Source of the DNA: Drechslerella dactyloides | Lineage: Eukaryota > Ascomycota > Orbiliomycetes > Orbiliales > Orbiliaceae | Reading direction: 5' to 3' | Assembly: GCA_020064725.1 (NCBI GenBank) | Contig: JAGTWJ010000002.1 | Location: 1,054,001 to 1,118,000 of the forward strand | Length of the DNA stretch: 64,000 bases | Shown: positions 47,710 through 61,708 of the stretch, one piece after another | Position numbering within the stretch: the stretch's first letter is position 1 | How the letters are laid out: every line of letters starts with the position of its first letter | Notes under the pieces: model-generated | Seen by the model: the letters and a program-made list of their open reading frames with translations, nothing else | Databases searched by the model: none | Told to the model about the DNA's origin: nothing | Program-made: the position numbers and the translations under genes

Positions 47710-50700
47710 CTTGGCGGGTGTTCCTTATCGGCAAAAAGTGTGATAAGTCGCGTAAGTGTGAACCCGGATCGCTCAGGGTGCGCCAGGTTGTTGGATCAGG
47801 CCCTGATATAAGGCTCCTTCCAAGCGGATGGAACCGTCGACGGAAGGTTATATTGCGCGTAGGAAAGGGGCAATTGTTCCCGGAGATGATGGCTGCCGAA
47901 CAAACTTGACCAATTACCAGCCAACGTCTGCGAGCTTTTCGCGAAAAAAAGAGCCGCGTCGGAACCAAGAAAGGCGTGAATGCGGGGTGGGAAAACCAGC
48001 TAGTTATATGCAGGCCATTCGCGGACGCGGACGAACGGCAGAATGGTGCTGACGACGGTTGAATATGTCCGAAAGAGATCGCCTTTTTGCCAACTGGCGG
48101 CGGAAGGAGAGTAGGAATGCGCTGAAGCTATTGAGAGCGGCTGAGGTGCTCTTTTGGAAACAACAGCGTTCTGTGAAGAGAGCTGTACGACGGCTACGCT
48201 GGCAATTTCTCTGGCGGGCTGTTCGAGCTGTGCCAGGCCAGCGAGCGGGATGGCTGTCTGATTGGCCGGGGTCCTGATCGTTGAAACGGAGTCAAACCAG
48301 CTGTTTGGCGGGGATGTAATGTGCGCTGTGCTCTGCGAGCCGGCTCACTCCGGATAGCTGTCCTAGTTGGCCTGAATGAATGCTAGGGTGGATATAGGGT
48401 CGCCGAGGGTTTGGCTTCAGCTTTCCGTCGAGATGGAATGTCGATTGTAAGTTTTCTTCGTGGGGTCGGGTCTCCGTTTGAGGGTTATATCAGCGAGGCC
48501 ACACCACCACCCCGCCGCGTGGGTTATGTAACGTTATTTATTATACGGACGAGAGAGATTTCGCGGTCACCGTCTGCATGGGTTGCGTGGATTTCCCTTG
48601 ATCCTGTGGGGTTAGCTCGAGAGATCCACTGCTCAGCACGAGCCGGCCAATGCGAGAAGTCTGCAGCTCACCAGCCAAGACTGTCTACACGTAACGCTCA
48701 TGTAACGTGGGCGAGGCCCGGGAGCGAGCGTTTGCGGAAGCGTGCACGGAGCGGCCAGCGTGGAGCGTCGGACAATCGCTGGTGACTGGTGACTGGTGAC
48801 GTTGATGCTTCGTCGGGGAGTGACGACATGCAAGTCGCCGGCGAACCAGAGACTCGTATTTCGTTTGGGCCGACCGCTTTTGGTGGTGAACCTTGTCGGA
48901 ACCGCAGCTTCGCCTGCTCAATTGGAATCAGCCGCAGCACCGAGATACTCGATGGAGCTGCCGAATCGCGAGGACGAAGCGGTCGGAGATGGGATTGTTT
49001 GATCGGGTTTGAGGATTCGGTTTGCCTTGAGGATGCCTCGATTGCGCCTCTTTGGGCTGTCGCGAAGTTGGAAAGTGCGTTGGGTATCACAGCGCGACGA
49101 ATGGTAACGTTGGAACCGCAGCCACGCCGAACATTTAACATGAATTCAACAGTGGCTCTGTCTCCGCGTCTTTATACGGATTCTGGGAATGCGCCTTTTA
49201 TGCCCGTTGAAGGCAAGATTGGGATCAATAGCCACCGATGCCGTAAGCTCAGACAGCTCTCCGACCTCGAATGTCACCACACAGCGTAAATATAAAACGG
49301 GCTGACGTCTTGGCCCTGCCAAGGACATCATTTTGAAAAGCTTTGACGTCGGATGTCTGCCCCATTGGGCTGCGAATCCCAAAGCTTACCAGAACGGCCG
49401 AAGAACAGCGAGATCGATGCCCCCATTCGGACAGCCTCAAGGTCGCCGGCTTGCGCGAGGAACCTTCCTTGGGAAATCCAAATAGCTGCGGCAGCCGGGC
49501 GAGAAGAATACGCCTCGCTTGCGAGGTTTCATCCGTCATGCGCAGATGCTGATGCTGGCGGTCGTCCTCGGACTCCGACTAGCAGCTGCGGACGGAGTTG
49601 TATTGTCCCGATGACCCGAAATTCGGCACTGACCGGACCGCAGCTCGACGTGACATGATGTCGAGATTGGTGATCGAGGCGCTTCTTTCTGTCAATGCGG
49701 CATAATGTTCACTGAGCGTAATTTCAAATCGACTTATCTTCAACATTGCCATAATGGCATAAAGGGGTGTTATTCGAATTAACTCGAACGGGTTAACGGT
49801 TGAACTTTGCAAGCCCGAAGTCGACTGCCCTCTGAGCCCACACCCATGTTTCTAGTTCAAAATCTTTGCTACATCAAGATCCAGTATCCTCAAATTTCAG
49901 TGTATTCAATGTCAACAGCGAGACTCGGCGTCTGCCTGCAGCATGCATAGCATATCTTACCATTGTTCATCAATAAGCAAAGAAATATTCGATTCTAGTG
50001 AGACCGTTCTCACTGCCTATCCTTCTTCCGTTTATTGTAATTACGCAAGAGCTAATCACAGGAACAGCTCGCAAGGCTACAATATTGAACCTAGCTTTGA
50101 ATGTCGATTAAAGCTTTGTTAGTAACTGGTATCCATGGCCGGATTAAAGCGTGATCTTTTACAATTGTCCAGGTATTGATATCTTGTTTTCCCCGATGAC
50201 TGGTGTTATATATGGAGCCAAGTAGGGGGCCCTCCGCGCATGGAATATTTAACTTTTGATGTTTGTTACACGACAGCCGAATTGATCGTGCGACTTCAAT
50301 GTTGTGGAAGTTTCAAGACTAGGGGACCAGGAATCCGTAATTGAATTGTTACACAAGGAGCCACAAGGTGCCAGGGGTTGAATTTGCTTCTAAATAAATT
50401 AATGATGCAAGGGAGCCTTCATCCAACATGCAACAGCCTTCTAGCTTGATTGCGGGTTAGAAAATTCAAGGTCACTAGCTGGCTGTCGTCTGTCGGCGCC
50501 TGGGCACGTCGGTTGGTGGGCCAGCAATGAAAGCTATTCTACTATCTAGCTATTTAATTAATGGAAGCGTCGTGAAGTATACGCATGATAAAATGCTGTG
50601 CAGGCGTATACATCTACATATACAAAATGCGGCCGAGGTGCACTGCTTCATGTATTATGGCTTGCCTATATGTTCGCCCTATTGAAGGATATCTCCTTGG

Positions 50701-52345
50701 ATTGGTGTGGTATTTCTCCTGTGGATCGTGTGGATTGTCCTTGGCCACTGCTCATGAATCTAAACGTTCATGTCAAAAGATATTTAACCTGTTGAGTACG
50801 CGTACGCTTTCGCTCCATTTTGGGTATGTTATCGTATTGTTCGTGGGTAGAGAACATCCTGCTGTTGGACGTTACACGCCTGAGCGTAACGGCCAGGCTT
50901 CACACCAAAATTCCGATCCCGGCAGCGGCTGTTGCTAGTCTCAGGGCCGGCCGTTACAGCCTGGTCCTGGCCCTGAAAGGGGAAGGAACGGCTTCGGGAC
51001 CCGATTAGTATTATCTTCGAGATGTGCAAGAATGTCTCCACTATAAACTTAGTGCGGCCCGCATCCACCGAGGCGATGCGCTGGACAAACCGACTCCTTG
51101 CGATACTGCGGCGGCTATCGCCGTGGCTGTTGATATAAAGGGCGATAGATCCACGGTACCGATTCGGACAATCCACGTCTCCTGACCTCTTGCTGTTGTT
51201 TCCTCAGTTACAAACCCGTTCTTGCCCAGATTACTCACACCCTGTCAGCTCGAGTTTGCACGCGGGTGCCTCTTTCTTTCGCTGGTCATCTGGTCAAGTT
51301 TGCAAAATGCGCGTCGACGAAATAGTTTGCCCAGGCGGCCACGTTTGTCTCTCGTCCTTCTTGAACCGCCGCTCCATGGCCGGCACCGGTTATTTTAGAC
51401 TCGAAGGGAAATGAAATATCTCCGCCTTGCCCTGCTTCTGTGAACAGGCCACGGCTGTGTACGCGAATATACATCATGACCTGGTTAGAGGACTGGCCAT
51501 GCGTCCGTCCAGACATGGACCACGTCCTGGGTCGCAGAGCTGGGCCACGTTTTGAACACGCGGAATAGCCGAAGCCTTGGACAAACTGTTGAACACCGGA
51601 CTCTTGTGGCCATCTAGTCCTCCGACATCTTTAGAGAAGGTTGCCGTTATATTTTATTTCGATAACGCTGACGTACGGCGGAGAGCTGGAAGTGCACCTG
51701 ACAGCCATCCATCTCTCTTTCGGTCTCCTCCCTGCTAGCGGGTTGTTCTGGACGCCCGCGCCTGCAGCATCACCAGTCTGTACCAATCACCATCAGGACT
51801 CTCTCGCTCCTTCCGAAATCTAACTGGGCAGGAAAGACATACCCAGTTCGACCGTCCTCTTGCACTACTCCTCAAAGGTACTCTCAAGTTCTTAATCTTA
51901 ATCCTCGGATGGTGGCGCTTTTAAATTTCTGCTGACACTGGCAGCCGTGTTCTGCCGCGTTGTGCTAGGCGTGGGAACATCGCTGACCGCCTCGCGAGAG
52001 CGTTTGAAGAGCAAACTCCATCGTCCTCGGGAAGCTATCGGGGCTCGTCCTTTCGAGTTTGGAACCTGTTCTCGTCGTCGTCGATACGTCTTATCGGCTC
52101 TGAATCAAGTCGGCCGCCGGAGCGTATCTCCACGTTTCGTTTTGACGCAGCCTGCAGAGCCTCAGTGACGTTAGTTACAGCCGGCTGCCGGCTGCCGGTT
52201 GGTTGGTTGCATCTCGCTTCAGCTCCCCTGCCTTCCTCACGGCAGCGTGGTTGCCCAACTGCGCCAGCCACCAGTCGCTCGACCTCCTGCCCCCTACACC
52301 GCCATCCCGCCGCCGTCCTCCTTCATCGCCGTCGTCACACCGCCA
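47710..52345. other. 4.6 kb divergent intergenic region between OSH3-like and PLD1 genes
   Basis: The flanking genes point away from each other, so both promoters lie here. Between them I see no supported gene: frames at 48411-48785, 48789-49289 and 49353-49658 lie in GC-rich sequence and are mirrored by equally long frames on the other strand. Small repeats include TGGTGAC three times (48780-48800) and CCGGCTG/GCCGGTT units with GGTT copies at 52181-52208, just before the PLD1 leader. 49700-50600 is AT-rich. Confidence 0.45.
48780..48800. repeat. Heptamer tandem repeat TGGTGAC x3
   Basis: Three perfect head-to-tail copies of a 7-base unit in intergenic DNA. It is too short to assign a role and could be slippage. 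Confidence 0.8.
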
Positions 52346-55300
52346 ATGGCTCCCTCGGAGCTGTCCAGTTCGCAGCCGTCGTCCGAAGCAGAGAAATCAA
52401 ACGTCTCGCCGAACCCAGGACCGACCTATACGATCAGCGATGCGGTCCGGAGCACGCTCAAGACCGCCATCCCGGGCAGTCCCATCCTGAACGCCATCAG
52501 CGGGCCGTCGGTGCCAGAAATCGCGTCAACCCCTCCACTTGACAGCAAAGGCAAAGGGAAGGGCAAAGGAACAGCTGCAGACGAAGGGGAATGGCCAGAG
52601 GAGCCTCTCGAGCCTCCTCGGCCTGCATTTCTTCATGATGAACTCCGGCCACCGTCACAGAGCGGTGGTAAGCCTGAGAGTCATAAAGGAAGCCTCGTAA
52701 AGCCCTCGCCCGATCCCCAGGACTCCTCTCCAAAAGCCCGAGATGTCCAATTCGCTGCGCAAAACGAATATTTCGGGGATGATGATTCAGATGGTGACCG
52801 GACGCCACGCGGAGGAAATACAGCGCCTGGTACACCTCCTCGACTGAGCGGTATTTTCAAATTCGGTAAACGGTCCGGCGAATACACCCGCGAGAACGAA
52901 GAAGAAGGGAAAATACTGGACGATTCCGACACCAGGCCGAGCTTGTTCTCAAAGTTGTGGTCCTTCTCGCACACAAGGAGCTCCTCCGGCCCTGACGGCG
53001 CAGATGGGAGCGACCCTCCACTGACGCCCGTAGATCAAGATGATGAAGACGGAAGTCAGGAAAGGGTTGGCGCGAGCACGGCTCCCAACACACCAGCTGC
53101 GGGGTCCTCTCGAAGTCCACGGTTACGAAGGCGTGCTACAATGACCGATGTCCCGGAGAATCCAGAAGGCGAAAGTAAATCGCGAAGCCACCAATACGCC
53201 CGTAGGCCTAGCAGTTTCCGTCGCATAACCGACTTTGCCCACAGTAGGAGAGGCTCTGAAGTCAACGCTACCCCTGCACCGGCCGGAGGTGGTGCCAGCG
53301 CTGCCAAATGGAAAGCACTGAAGGCTGGAATCCGCTTGATCGGGCAGAAGAAGAAGGAAGAAGCCAAAATTGATCGAGAAAAATCCGCTGAACTGGTCGC
53401 TGAGCTCACGGCAGCTACTCCGGCAGCTCTAATCCTGGCTAGCATGTTTCAACGAGACGAGCATGGGAACAAGAGAATACCGATAATCTTGGAGCAATTG
53501 AAGATCAAGATCACCGACTCCAAGCTGAACACGCGATCAAGGAACCACACAATATTCAGAATCGAGCTGGAGTACGGATCTGGACTGACGAGGATGAAAT
53601 GGGTCATCCATCGTGAATTCCGTGATTTCTTCAACCTGCATACGAAATACCGTCTACAGGACTTCAGCAATACTACACTAGGCGAAGGAAGCAAGCATGT
53701 GCTACCAAAATTCCCCAAAGCGTCGATACCATATCTTAAGGGCCTCCGAGGTCTCGGCGGCGGCGAGCAGTCGTCCTCCGACGATGATAGCGGGAATGAA
53801 ACTGCTACTAACACCCGTCTCAATGCTGGCCCGATGACCAACAGCCGTCCTGTGAGCTCCGCAGGGCCGAGCACAAGCGCCGGCCCTTCCGGCTCTCAAT
53901 CAATAGGGCGGACATCATTGCATGCTCACGAGCCGACCTTCGATGAAGATAGCGAAGATTATGAACCACCGCGAAAGAACAGCTTCGCAGGATCCATCAA
54001 ACGGACGTTCTCAAAGAAGCGGCCCCCTGTCCGTCGCAATTCTACCGGAGGACAAGCGGTAGAAACGATTGAGCCTGGTAATATAGGCGCCGGCATCGCT
54101 CTTGGAATTGGCACTTTGGCCGGCGCGGCTGTTGGCTCTACTCCGATGCTTCGACGCGACGGGTTCTCAATGAAACAGCGTAGGAAGCTCGAAAAGTACC
54201 TCCAGGAACTCGTCCGCATTATGATATTCCGCCCTGATTCGAACCGGCTTTGCAAGTTCCTTGAGCTGTCATCGCTGGGCATCCGGCTCGCGGCTGAGAA
54301 CAGCTATCACGGCAAGGAGGGCTTTTTGGTGATCCAGTCCTCCAAGGGGTCTGAATTCCGACGTGGCTGGGCGCCCGGAAGCATCATTAAGGGCCACCGG
54401 CCAAAGTGGTTCCTCGTTCGACACAGCTACATCGTCTGCGTTGATTCTCCTGAGGAAATGAACATCTATGATGTCATTCTCGTCGACAGCGATTTTGAAC
54501 TCGACGCGAAGCGCTCGCTCCCCAAGAACCCGAAGGAGGTTGCGAGCGCGTCGGCGAATCCTACGCACCCGCAACACCACAAACTGAAGCTCAAGAATTC
54601 GGAGCGCAAAATCAAGCTGCTGGCGAAGAATGAGAGGCAGATGAACCAGTTTCACGATAGCATAAAGTACATGGTCGGGCAGACTGTGTGGTCGCAGAAG
54701 CATCGGTTCGACAGCTTTGCTCCTGTTAGGCAGTATTGTTTTGCTCAGTGGCTAGTTGACGGGCGTGACTACTTTTGGAACGTTAGTCGGGCGGTTTCCA
54801 TGGCTAAGGATGTTATTTACATCCACGACTGGTGGCTGAGCCCTGAACTGGTAAGCTTATGACTCCGTAAATGCTCTACAGATGGATGTACTAACTATCA
54901 GCAGTACCTTCGTCGGCCGGCTGCTGTCTCGCACAAGTGGCGTCTGGATAGGTTGCTGCAACGGAAAGCAAGCGAAGGTGTCAAGATATTCGTGATCATC
55001 TACCGGAATATCGGCGCTGCTATTCCGATAGATTCGGCATACACGAAATATTCGCTTCTCGATCTCCATCCGAACATTTACGTCCAGCGGTCTCCCAACC
55101 AGCTCCGCCAAAACACTTTCTTCTGGGCACATCACGAGAAGCTATTGATTGTAGACCATACCGTGGTGTTCCTCGGCGGGTTGGACCTGTGTTTCGGACG
55201 GTGGGATACTCCCCAACACGCTCTCGTCGACGACAAATTCACCGGCTTTGATGAAACTGGGCCCAAGGACCCCGATCGGTATCAGCTGTGGCCGGGCAAG

Positions 55301-58053
55301 GACTACTCCAATCCTCGGGTTGAGGATTTCTACGAGCTGAACAAGCCATACGATGATATGTACGATCGCCAGAAGATTCCCCGTATGCCGTGGCATGATA
55401 TATCCATGCAGGTTGTCGGGCAGCCGGCGCGCGATCTCACCCGCCACTTCGTTCAACGCTGGAATTACCTCCTCAGACAGCGGACGCCATCGCGACCGAC
55501 GCCGTTCTTGCTACCTCCGCCGGATTTCACCCCTCAGGAGATTGAGTCGCTGGGTATCAGCGGCTCATGTGAGGTCCAGATGCTGCGTTCGGCATCCTCA
55601 TGGTCCACTGGTACTGTCGACAAGAACGAACACTCGATCCTGAATGCGTATCTAAAGGCAATCGAGACGAGCGACCATTTCGTTTACATTGAGAACCAGT
55701 TTTTTATCACCTCGGGTGAGCTCCCGGATGGCACAAAGATGGAGAACTCGATCGGCGATGCATTAGTTGAGCGTATCATTCGAGCGCACAAGAATGACGA
55801 AGACTGGCGCGCTATTATCGTTCTGCCGCTGCTTCCTGGCTTCCAAAGCAGCGTTGACCAACCGGACGGAAGCAGCGTCAGATTGATCATGCAGTGCCAG
55901 TTCCGGAGTATCTGTCGTGGGGATGGCAGTATCTTTGGTAAGCTCAAGTTGAATGGAATTGATCCGGAGGATTATATCCAGTTTTATGGGCTCCGGAGTT
56001 GGGGCAAGATTGGACCGCAGCAGCAGTTGGTCACTGAGCAGCTGTATATTCACGCCAAGGTAGGTTCCCTTTTGATTTCAATTCAATCAACGCCGCTAAT
56101 GGATGATAGTGTATGGTTGTGGACGACCGGATCGCCATTATCGGATCCGCCAACATCAACGAGCGCTCCATGCTTGGTTTCCGCGACTCTGAGGTCGCAG
56201 CTGTGGTCCGCGACCAAGACACCATCTGGTCGACAATGGCAGGACGGCCGTATCTGGTCGGCCGCTTCGCGCATACCCTGCGTCTCCGTCTGATGCGAGA
56301 GCACCTTGGCATCGATGTGGACGAACTCATGGCGCAAGAACGAATGGAAGAGGCAGCTGACGAGGGTATGGAGTCAGAGCAAAGATGGCATGACGGGAAC
56401 AGCATTACCACCCAGGCGACTACGAATCTCGACGGCGGCTCGCTTAGGTCGTTTAACGTTGGGGCACCATCAGGGCGGCCAACCAGTCCTGTGCGGGAGA
56501 TGCGGCCGGAAGATGTCGATGTTGTCACGCGGATTGAGAGCATTGCTAGCTTCAATCACGACGTTGATTGGGAGCAGGCGAATAACCCGAATATCGATGC
56601 GCATAAAAAGGTGACGCATGATCCGCGCGTCAGAGATCGGGAGAAGGATGTTGCCGGACTGGGGATTGATCATATGAAGGCCGCGGAGGAGTTTGCGAAG
56701 GAGAAGGGCATACGACCGGTCACCGCTATCGATCGTAAGCTTGGACAGGATGGACATCAATATACCTCGAGCTTCAGTCAGGTAGATACCGGCATCGCTC
56801 GCACTGGCCCGGAAATACCGCTGGAGCATCGTACCAGCCTTGCCAGTAAAAGAATGTCGATGGAGAGCCAGCAGCACCCTGGCGAGGAGGTAGTTGAGGC
56901 CGACAAGAACCCAGAGCTTCCACCGATACCGACACAGCGGGTGAACACGACCGAGCTCGGACTGCCGCTTTCCAGCCAGCTCCCGCCGCTGCCGGCCACG
57001 AATGACATCGACATTGGCGGACCTACTGTGACGGCTCGCCTTAGCCAGGGAAGCGGAGCCCCTGTGATGATGGAAGCATCGCATCCCCTCTTCGCGGAGA
57101 TCAAGCAGCCGTACGTTGATGTGGACCATTTCATCGACCCGCTCAACGACTCGTTCTACCTCGACACCTGGCACAAGATTGCAAACAACAACACCAAGAT
57201 CTTCCGGGAAATCTTCCGCTGCATGCCCGACAACGAGGTCAAGTCGTGGGCGCAGTACAAGGAGTACATGCTCTACCAGGATAAATTCGCCGCCGCGCAG
57301 GACGGTATCAAGCCCTCGTCGCAGCACCAACAGCACAGTAAGTCCGGCCAGGCGGCGCCGGGCGTGGGCGTACCCGACAGCCTGCCGGAGCGACTCGCCG
57401 AGAAGCTTCCTCCGGAGGCAGCGGAGAAGCTTGGCCAGGTGGCGGAAAAATTTGGACAACTAGGACACCATTCAACGGACAAGAGCAAGACCGATGGGGC
57501 AGACGATGCGAATGAAAAGACGGCGCTATCAGAGGCGGACCCAGGGATCAAGGAGAAGAATGAGGCCTCACCAGAGCCGCAAGAGCATCCGTTCAGGTCG
57601 GTCTTCGATAACAGCGCGCTGAACGAGAAAGATATTCGTCAATCCACAGAGTCGGTGACATTCGACCTCGCTGGACCTGGACCCCGCACTTCGGACGTAT
57701 CCATCGGGCGCTCGCCATTACATTTCAACCAGCCGGCTCCGGCTACGCTGTCGACAGCACCAGAGCGGCTCCTGTCCGTCGCTAACCCCGGTAGTAACGC
57801 GGGTGCAAGCGTGACGAACGGGAGCAGCGTTGGCCCTGCGCAGTCTGTTCGCCGGCGTAAGCGTGCCGGGACACGGAACAGCCGGCGCGAGTTCCACGCG
57901 TCGGACGACATTGTGGACAAGAACGTCGCGGAGGGGCTGTTGAGTAAGATTCAGGGCCACTTGGTGGTGTGGCCGTACGAATGGCTGATTACCGAGGCTG
58001 AGGGTGGGAACTGGCTGTACAGCATTGACCAGCTGGCGCCGATTGAACTTTAG
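52346..58053 (+). CDS. Phospholipase D with PX and PH domains (Spo14/Pld1 type)
   Basis: Hydrolyses phosphatidylcholine to phosphatidic acid and choline, stimulated by PtdIns(4,5)P2 in yeast. Exons 52346-54850, 54905-56059 and 56110-58053 give 1867 residues. A disordered N-terminus with Ser/Pro-rich and KGKGKGKG sequences leads to a PX domain (about 372-460, RIPIILEQLKIKI to LPKFPKASIPYLKGL) and a PH-like region (about 600-785). The catalytic core has HKD motif 1 HHEKLLIVDHTVVFLGG (near 911) and HKD motif 2 HAK-CMVVDDRIAIIGSANI (H1218, K1220, D1225). Intron 2 falls exactly between K1220 and C1221 of the second motif. A long C-terminal part follows, with FIDPLNDSFYLDTWH, typical of fungal PLD1. 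The ATG at 52346 is the first in frame. The second acceptor could add one Gln (54902). Confidence 0.94.
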
Positions 58054-59865
58054 TAAGTGTTGCTTCCGCTGATTTTCTATTTGCGAGCAAGATGCTAATA
58101 TATGTCTTTGTAGTGATTAATTGGCGGGTCCGTGCGGAATTAGTGAAAGCGAGGAAAATTTTGATGTTTTGCGAACGGGGCTGCGAGCGAGCGAGTTTCC
58201 TTTCGATTCTTTGCAAATATTCGGTATGTATACTTGCATTGGTAGTTGGTGAAAGGCTGTACATGTTTTTGTAATATCTAATATCCGTGCCGCTTTCCCT
58301 TGCGCGCATGCATGACTGTGATGATGTTTTGCATTCGATGGCCTTTGTAGTGAAGGGGGAAATAGCATATGGCAGCGAGCGGTGGTTGTAGATTATAAAG
58401 TATGCATACTCGGCGTAGTCAGTGTACATGTATATCTACATTAAAACGAGGACGTATCTAATGACTGGCTAGAGAGATATTTAAATACACGAATCAAATG
58501 TTTTCCTATCGCCAGGCACACTCAACTCTACGTGCCGCTATTATTCACTTGCCTGGGTTCGTAGACACAAGGCTGTAACAATTGTGAGTGAATTGCCGAT
58601 GATGAAAGAAACTATCTCTCGTCCGCCGGATTTATGATAAACTATCTGCTAAACTGCTATTATACATTAATTGGCAATGATGCAGACATATCGAAGTGGC
58701 GTTTATGTAGTTAACACCCGTATGCCTTGTAGATATCTAGTCTGTGGCACGATGAGGGTATACGCGGTCGCCACAGATTAATGCGCGCTAACCTCCGGTT
58801 GAGTTTAGACTCTTGTTTGACCTCTGGAGGTACTGTAACCTGAGGCGATGCCTGTTGACCCATCGGAGTATTAATGTTCCCATACCGCTGTACTAACATG
58901 ATATCCAACCACTATCTACCCTGCTGTCCCCTGGGTGTATGTCTTTGCTGTCCAGGCCGACACATCGTATTGCTTAGTGGTGAGAATTCATGTGTCCGTG
59001 GAAAAGATTATCGCTCGAGAGTTGTGCGGAGGTCCAGATATCATGACCCTTCGTTGCGACGTTGTCCTCTTAAGTTTGTTGTTGTTATAATTGATGTCGA
59101 GTATTCTTTTTTCTTTGTTGAATTCTTTCGTGAAACTGGACCGAGCAGTTGAACGTGTTTGATGGAACACGCATGGAGGCAACCATCGGTTACTTTATCA
59201 GTTCATTGCTGAAGAACTTCTGTCGATAAGAACGGACAAGCACTCATGGATGTCCCAGTTTATTCCCTAATCACATTACCATTATCAGTATGTTAGAAGA
59301 ATTAGGAGATTCCTGCCACTGCTGCAGGAATGTCAAGTGGATTGACGAAGTACGTACAACGGGACACCACGGTGGAGTTTTGCTTTCAAATGTGGCGCCA
59401 GCGCTGTTGTAAACGCGCTGCACGCTCTAGTGCTTAAGCGTAATGCAGTATCTTTAGCGTCGGTAATAATGCCCTGTGACAATGGGCAATTATTACCACT
59501 GATATACTTTTTTATATTCTTCCCGGTGATTATTGTAATTTCGTATAATATGAATGTATGTTCATTAAGGTATGTATGCGTGTGAAAATGTGATGAGAGC
59601 GTGAAGAAAGACGGATGCGATGAGATGTGATGTGAAAGGAGGAAGGACGGAGCATGCTGGAAAGGAGCGGGCAACGCTGCTTTTATACTCCTCCCTTGGA
59701 AAGTTCCATCTCCTTCCACCGGTTCGGTGCTCTGGGTACTGCGATAACACCGTCTACACTACCTCACACTTTCCCTGCCCAAACCCTCATCCCCATCCAC
59801 ACAAGTTATCCAACATGGGATAGTATTATACATATATACACGACGAAGCAGCATGGTGCACACTA
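58054..59865. other. Tail-to-tail gap after PLD1
   Basis: 1.8 kb between two converging genes, AT-rich in parts. No supported gene. Most of it is probably 3' UTR plus spacer; the frames at 57989-58429 (-) and 59333-59719 (-) have no recognisable features. Confidence 0.5.
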
Positions 59866-60649
59866 TCATTTCTTCCCCTGCTCCTTCAGCCGCTCCACCA
59901 GCTTGCCCTCAAGATACTCCGTCAAAACACCAACCCCATCCCCCGTCACCACCCTCCAGCTCTCACACTCCACAAACCCACCGGGTCCGCCGACCACCTC
60001 CCCGTTGCCATCAACGCCCACGCTCCCCAGCACGTCCTGCGGCTCCGGCACCCCGCGCATACCAACGTTCCCGGCAACCCTTCCATCCACTATATTATGG
60101 AACCCGCCGACGCCGGTACCACCGCCGCCGCGTACGTGCCTTTCCGACGCCGACGGCGAACCGCCGGATATCCCGCGCCGCATGCTGGCGCTCCAGGATG
60201 CGTAGGCTTCAGCCCGGATATTCGGGTCGTGCGCAGCGTAATCCCGTAGGATGGACAGTAGCAGTGTTCTAAAGGGCGGGTTTTCGGTGAAGGTGTCGCC
60301 TGTCGGCGGGATGGCGGTCGTGTGGCCGAGTATTGCGGCGGGCGGGGAGTCGGATGGCGCGGAGGGTAGGTATGATAGTGCGTATGTTGTTTTACCGGCG
60401 GTGGAAAGAGGGTGGACGTACTGTCGTGACGTCCGTTTATCAGTACGATTGTGCGGTGTAGGGTTTGGAGAAGCTGGGTTATGGGTATGGGTATGGATGA
60501 GGGGTACTGACGATAGATTTGTTCTGCGCGAGCGTCTGTACGTTTCGAGAGGGCTGCGATAGCGATTGTCGGAGGTGCGTGTACGTGTACGCGTGCGCTC
60601 GCGGCTCGCGCAGTGCGGGGCCAGCCCGTTTTAGAAGCGTCGCGAGCAT
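59866..60649 (-). CDS. Small conserved-looking protein, probably mitochondrial
   Basis: Two exons, 60512-60649 and 59866-60420, give 230 residues. The intron has donor GTCAGT and acceptor ACGACAG and restores one long frame. The N-terminus (MLATLLKRAGPALREPRAHA) is hydrophobic and basic without acidic residues until E15, as in a mitochondrial presequence. The body contains YVHPLSTAGKTTYALSYLP, GHTTAIPPTGDTFTENPPFR, a glycine-rich stretch, FHNIVDGR, VPEPQDVLGSVGVDGNGEV and a C-terminal WRVVTGDGVGVLTEYLEGKL. That pattern (an ILG-type beta strand, an ENP-F helix, then a D-ILGSV block) resembles uncharacterised fungal proteins I cannot name. No catalytic motif is evident. Confidence 0.65.
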
Positions 60650-61708
60650 GGTGACTGTGGTATTCGAGGAGCCGTCGTGGAGGGCGGACGCGACGGGTTG
60701 ACGTCAGGTCGCATTTCATCCATCCGCTCCAACACGAAAACTTTGTTACACAGGAAGAAAAATACCACGCCCTCGCGTACGGGCAACAGCCACGAAGAGT
60801 GAGAAAGTCAATAAAAATCAAAGTAGCATACGTCTGTTCTGTACATTTATTTTCCTCTCTTGGAGGACTTGTGTGGAGAGAATTTATTTGTAAACTAGAA
60901 TCTGGACGTATAGGAGAGAATGCCTTGAAAATGAACAGTTAGCATACTTCCACAAGTTCTCCATACGAACCATCAATCCCTATAGAAACTATATCCCCGA
61001 GATTGAGTGGGGGTAGGAGATAGATGTAAATTCTTAATCTTCGGTCACTGATGTCGTTAGGAACTCCTCGTTCTTGGTATTCCTTATTTTTCCGTTTGTT
61101 CCGAGCTTGTCTGTATGGTTGTTTCTCGCTGGTTTTTCACTCTTTATGGCAGTGAACTGTACTGTTCGTATACATACGGAATATATACTTGGTCTACAGA
61201 ATTGGTCTCCGGGAATGCTCTCGGGATGTCAATCCTCCGAGGCTTGGTCAGAAGTTAGGTAGCTTGTTAGAGAATTCGGTCTAACGGAGTTTATTCCTTG
61301 TCTGCCTTTCTATCTACTTGGTTACAAGCGTAACTTTTCGTTAAAAAATATACAGCATCAAGGAACTTCAACACCCCAGTGATTAATAAACGTTAACGTG
61401 AAGGAAACCAGCAGCATCATTCGATCGTTCAGAAGCATTCGTGAATTCCTTCCAGCCGTTTGTCAGTTCCATGCATGCGTCATAGTATTAAAAGAAATAG
61501 TTTTAGAGAAAGAAACAAGTCCATTAAGCCCATCGTTTTCGTCCAGAAAGCAGTTCGTACGTTGAAATTGAAGAAAGCCTAGCGTGCGTGCATCACAAAT
61601 CGAAAGCGCAAGTCGACTCACGACCCCTGTCTGACTTGCGTCCAGGATGTCGAGGCGTGAGCCGGAATAATGAAAAAGGTGAAAGAATGGTGATGCGGTC
61701 GGTGCGAT
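60650..61708. other. Intergenic: promoter of the mitochondrial-type gene and 3' flank of the zinc-knuckle gene
   Basis: Both neighbours are on the minus strand. No protein-like frame is seen. 61070-61700 is probably partly the 3' UTR of the zinc-knuckle gene. Confidence 0.5.

Noticed and set aside
48698..49289. Overlapping long frames on both strands
   Set aside because: GC-rich DNA gives long mirror frames. Neither strand shows motifs, a plausible start context or splice partners.
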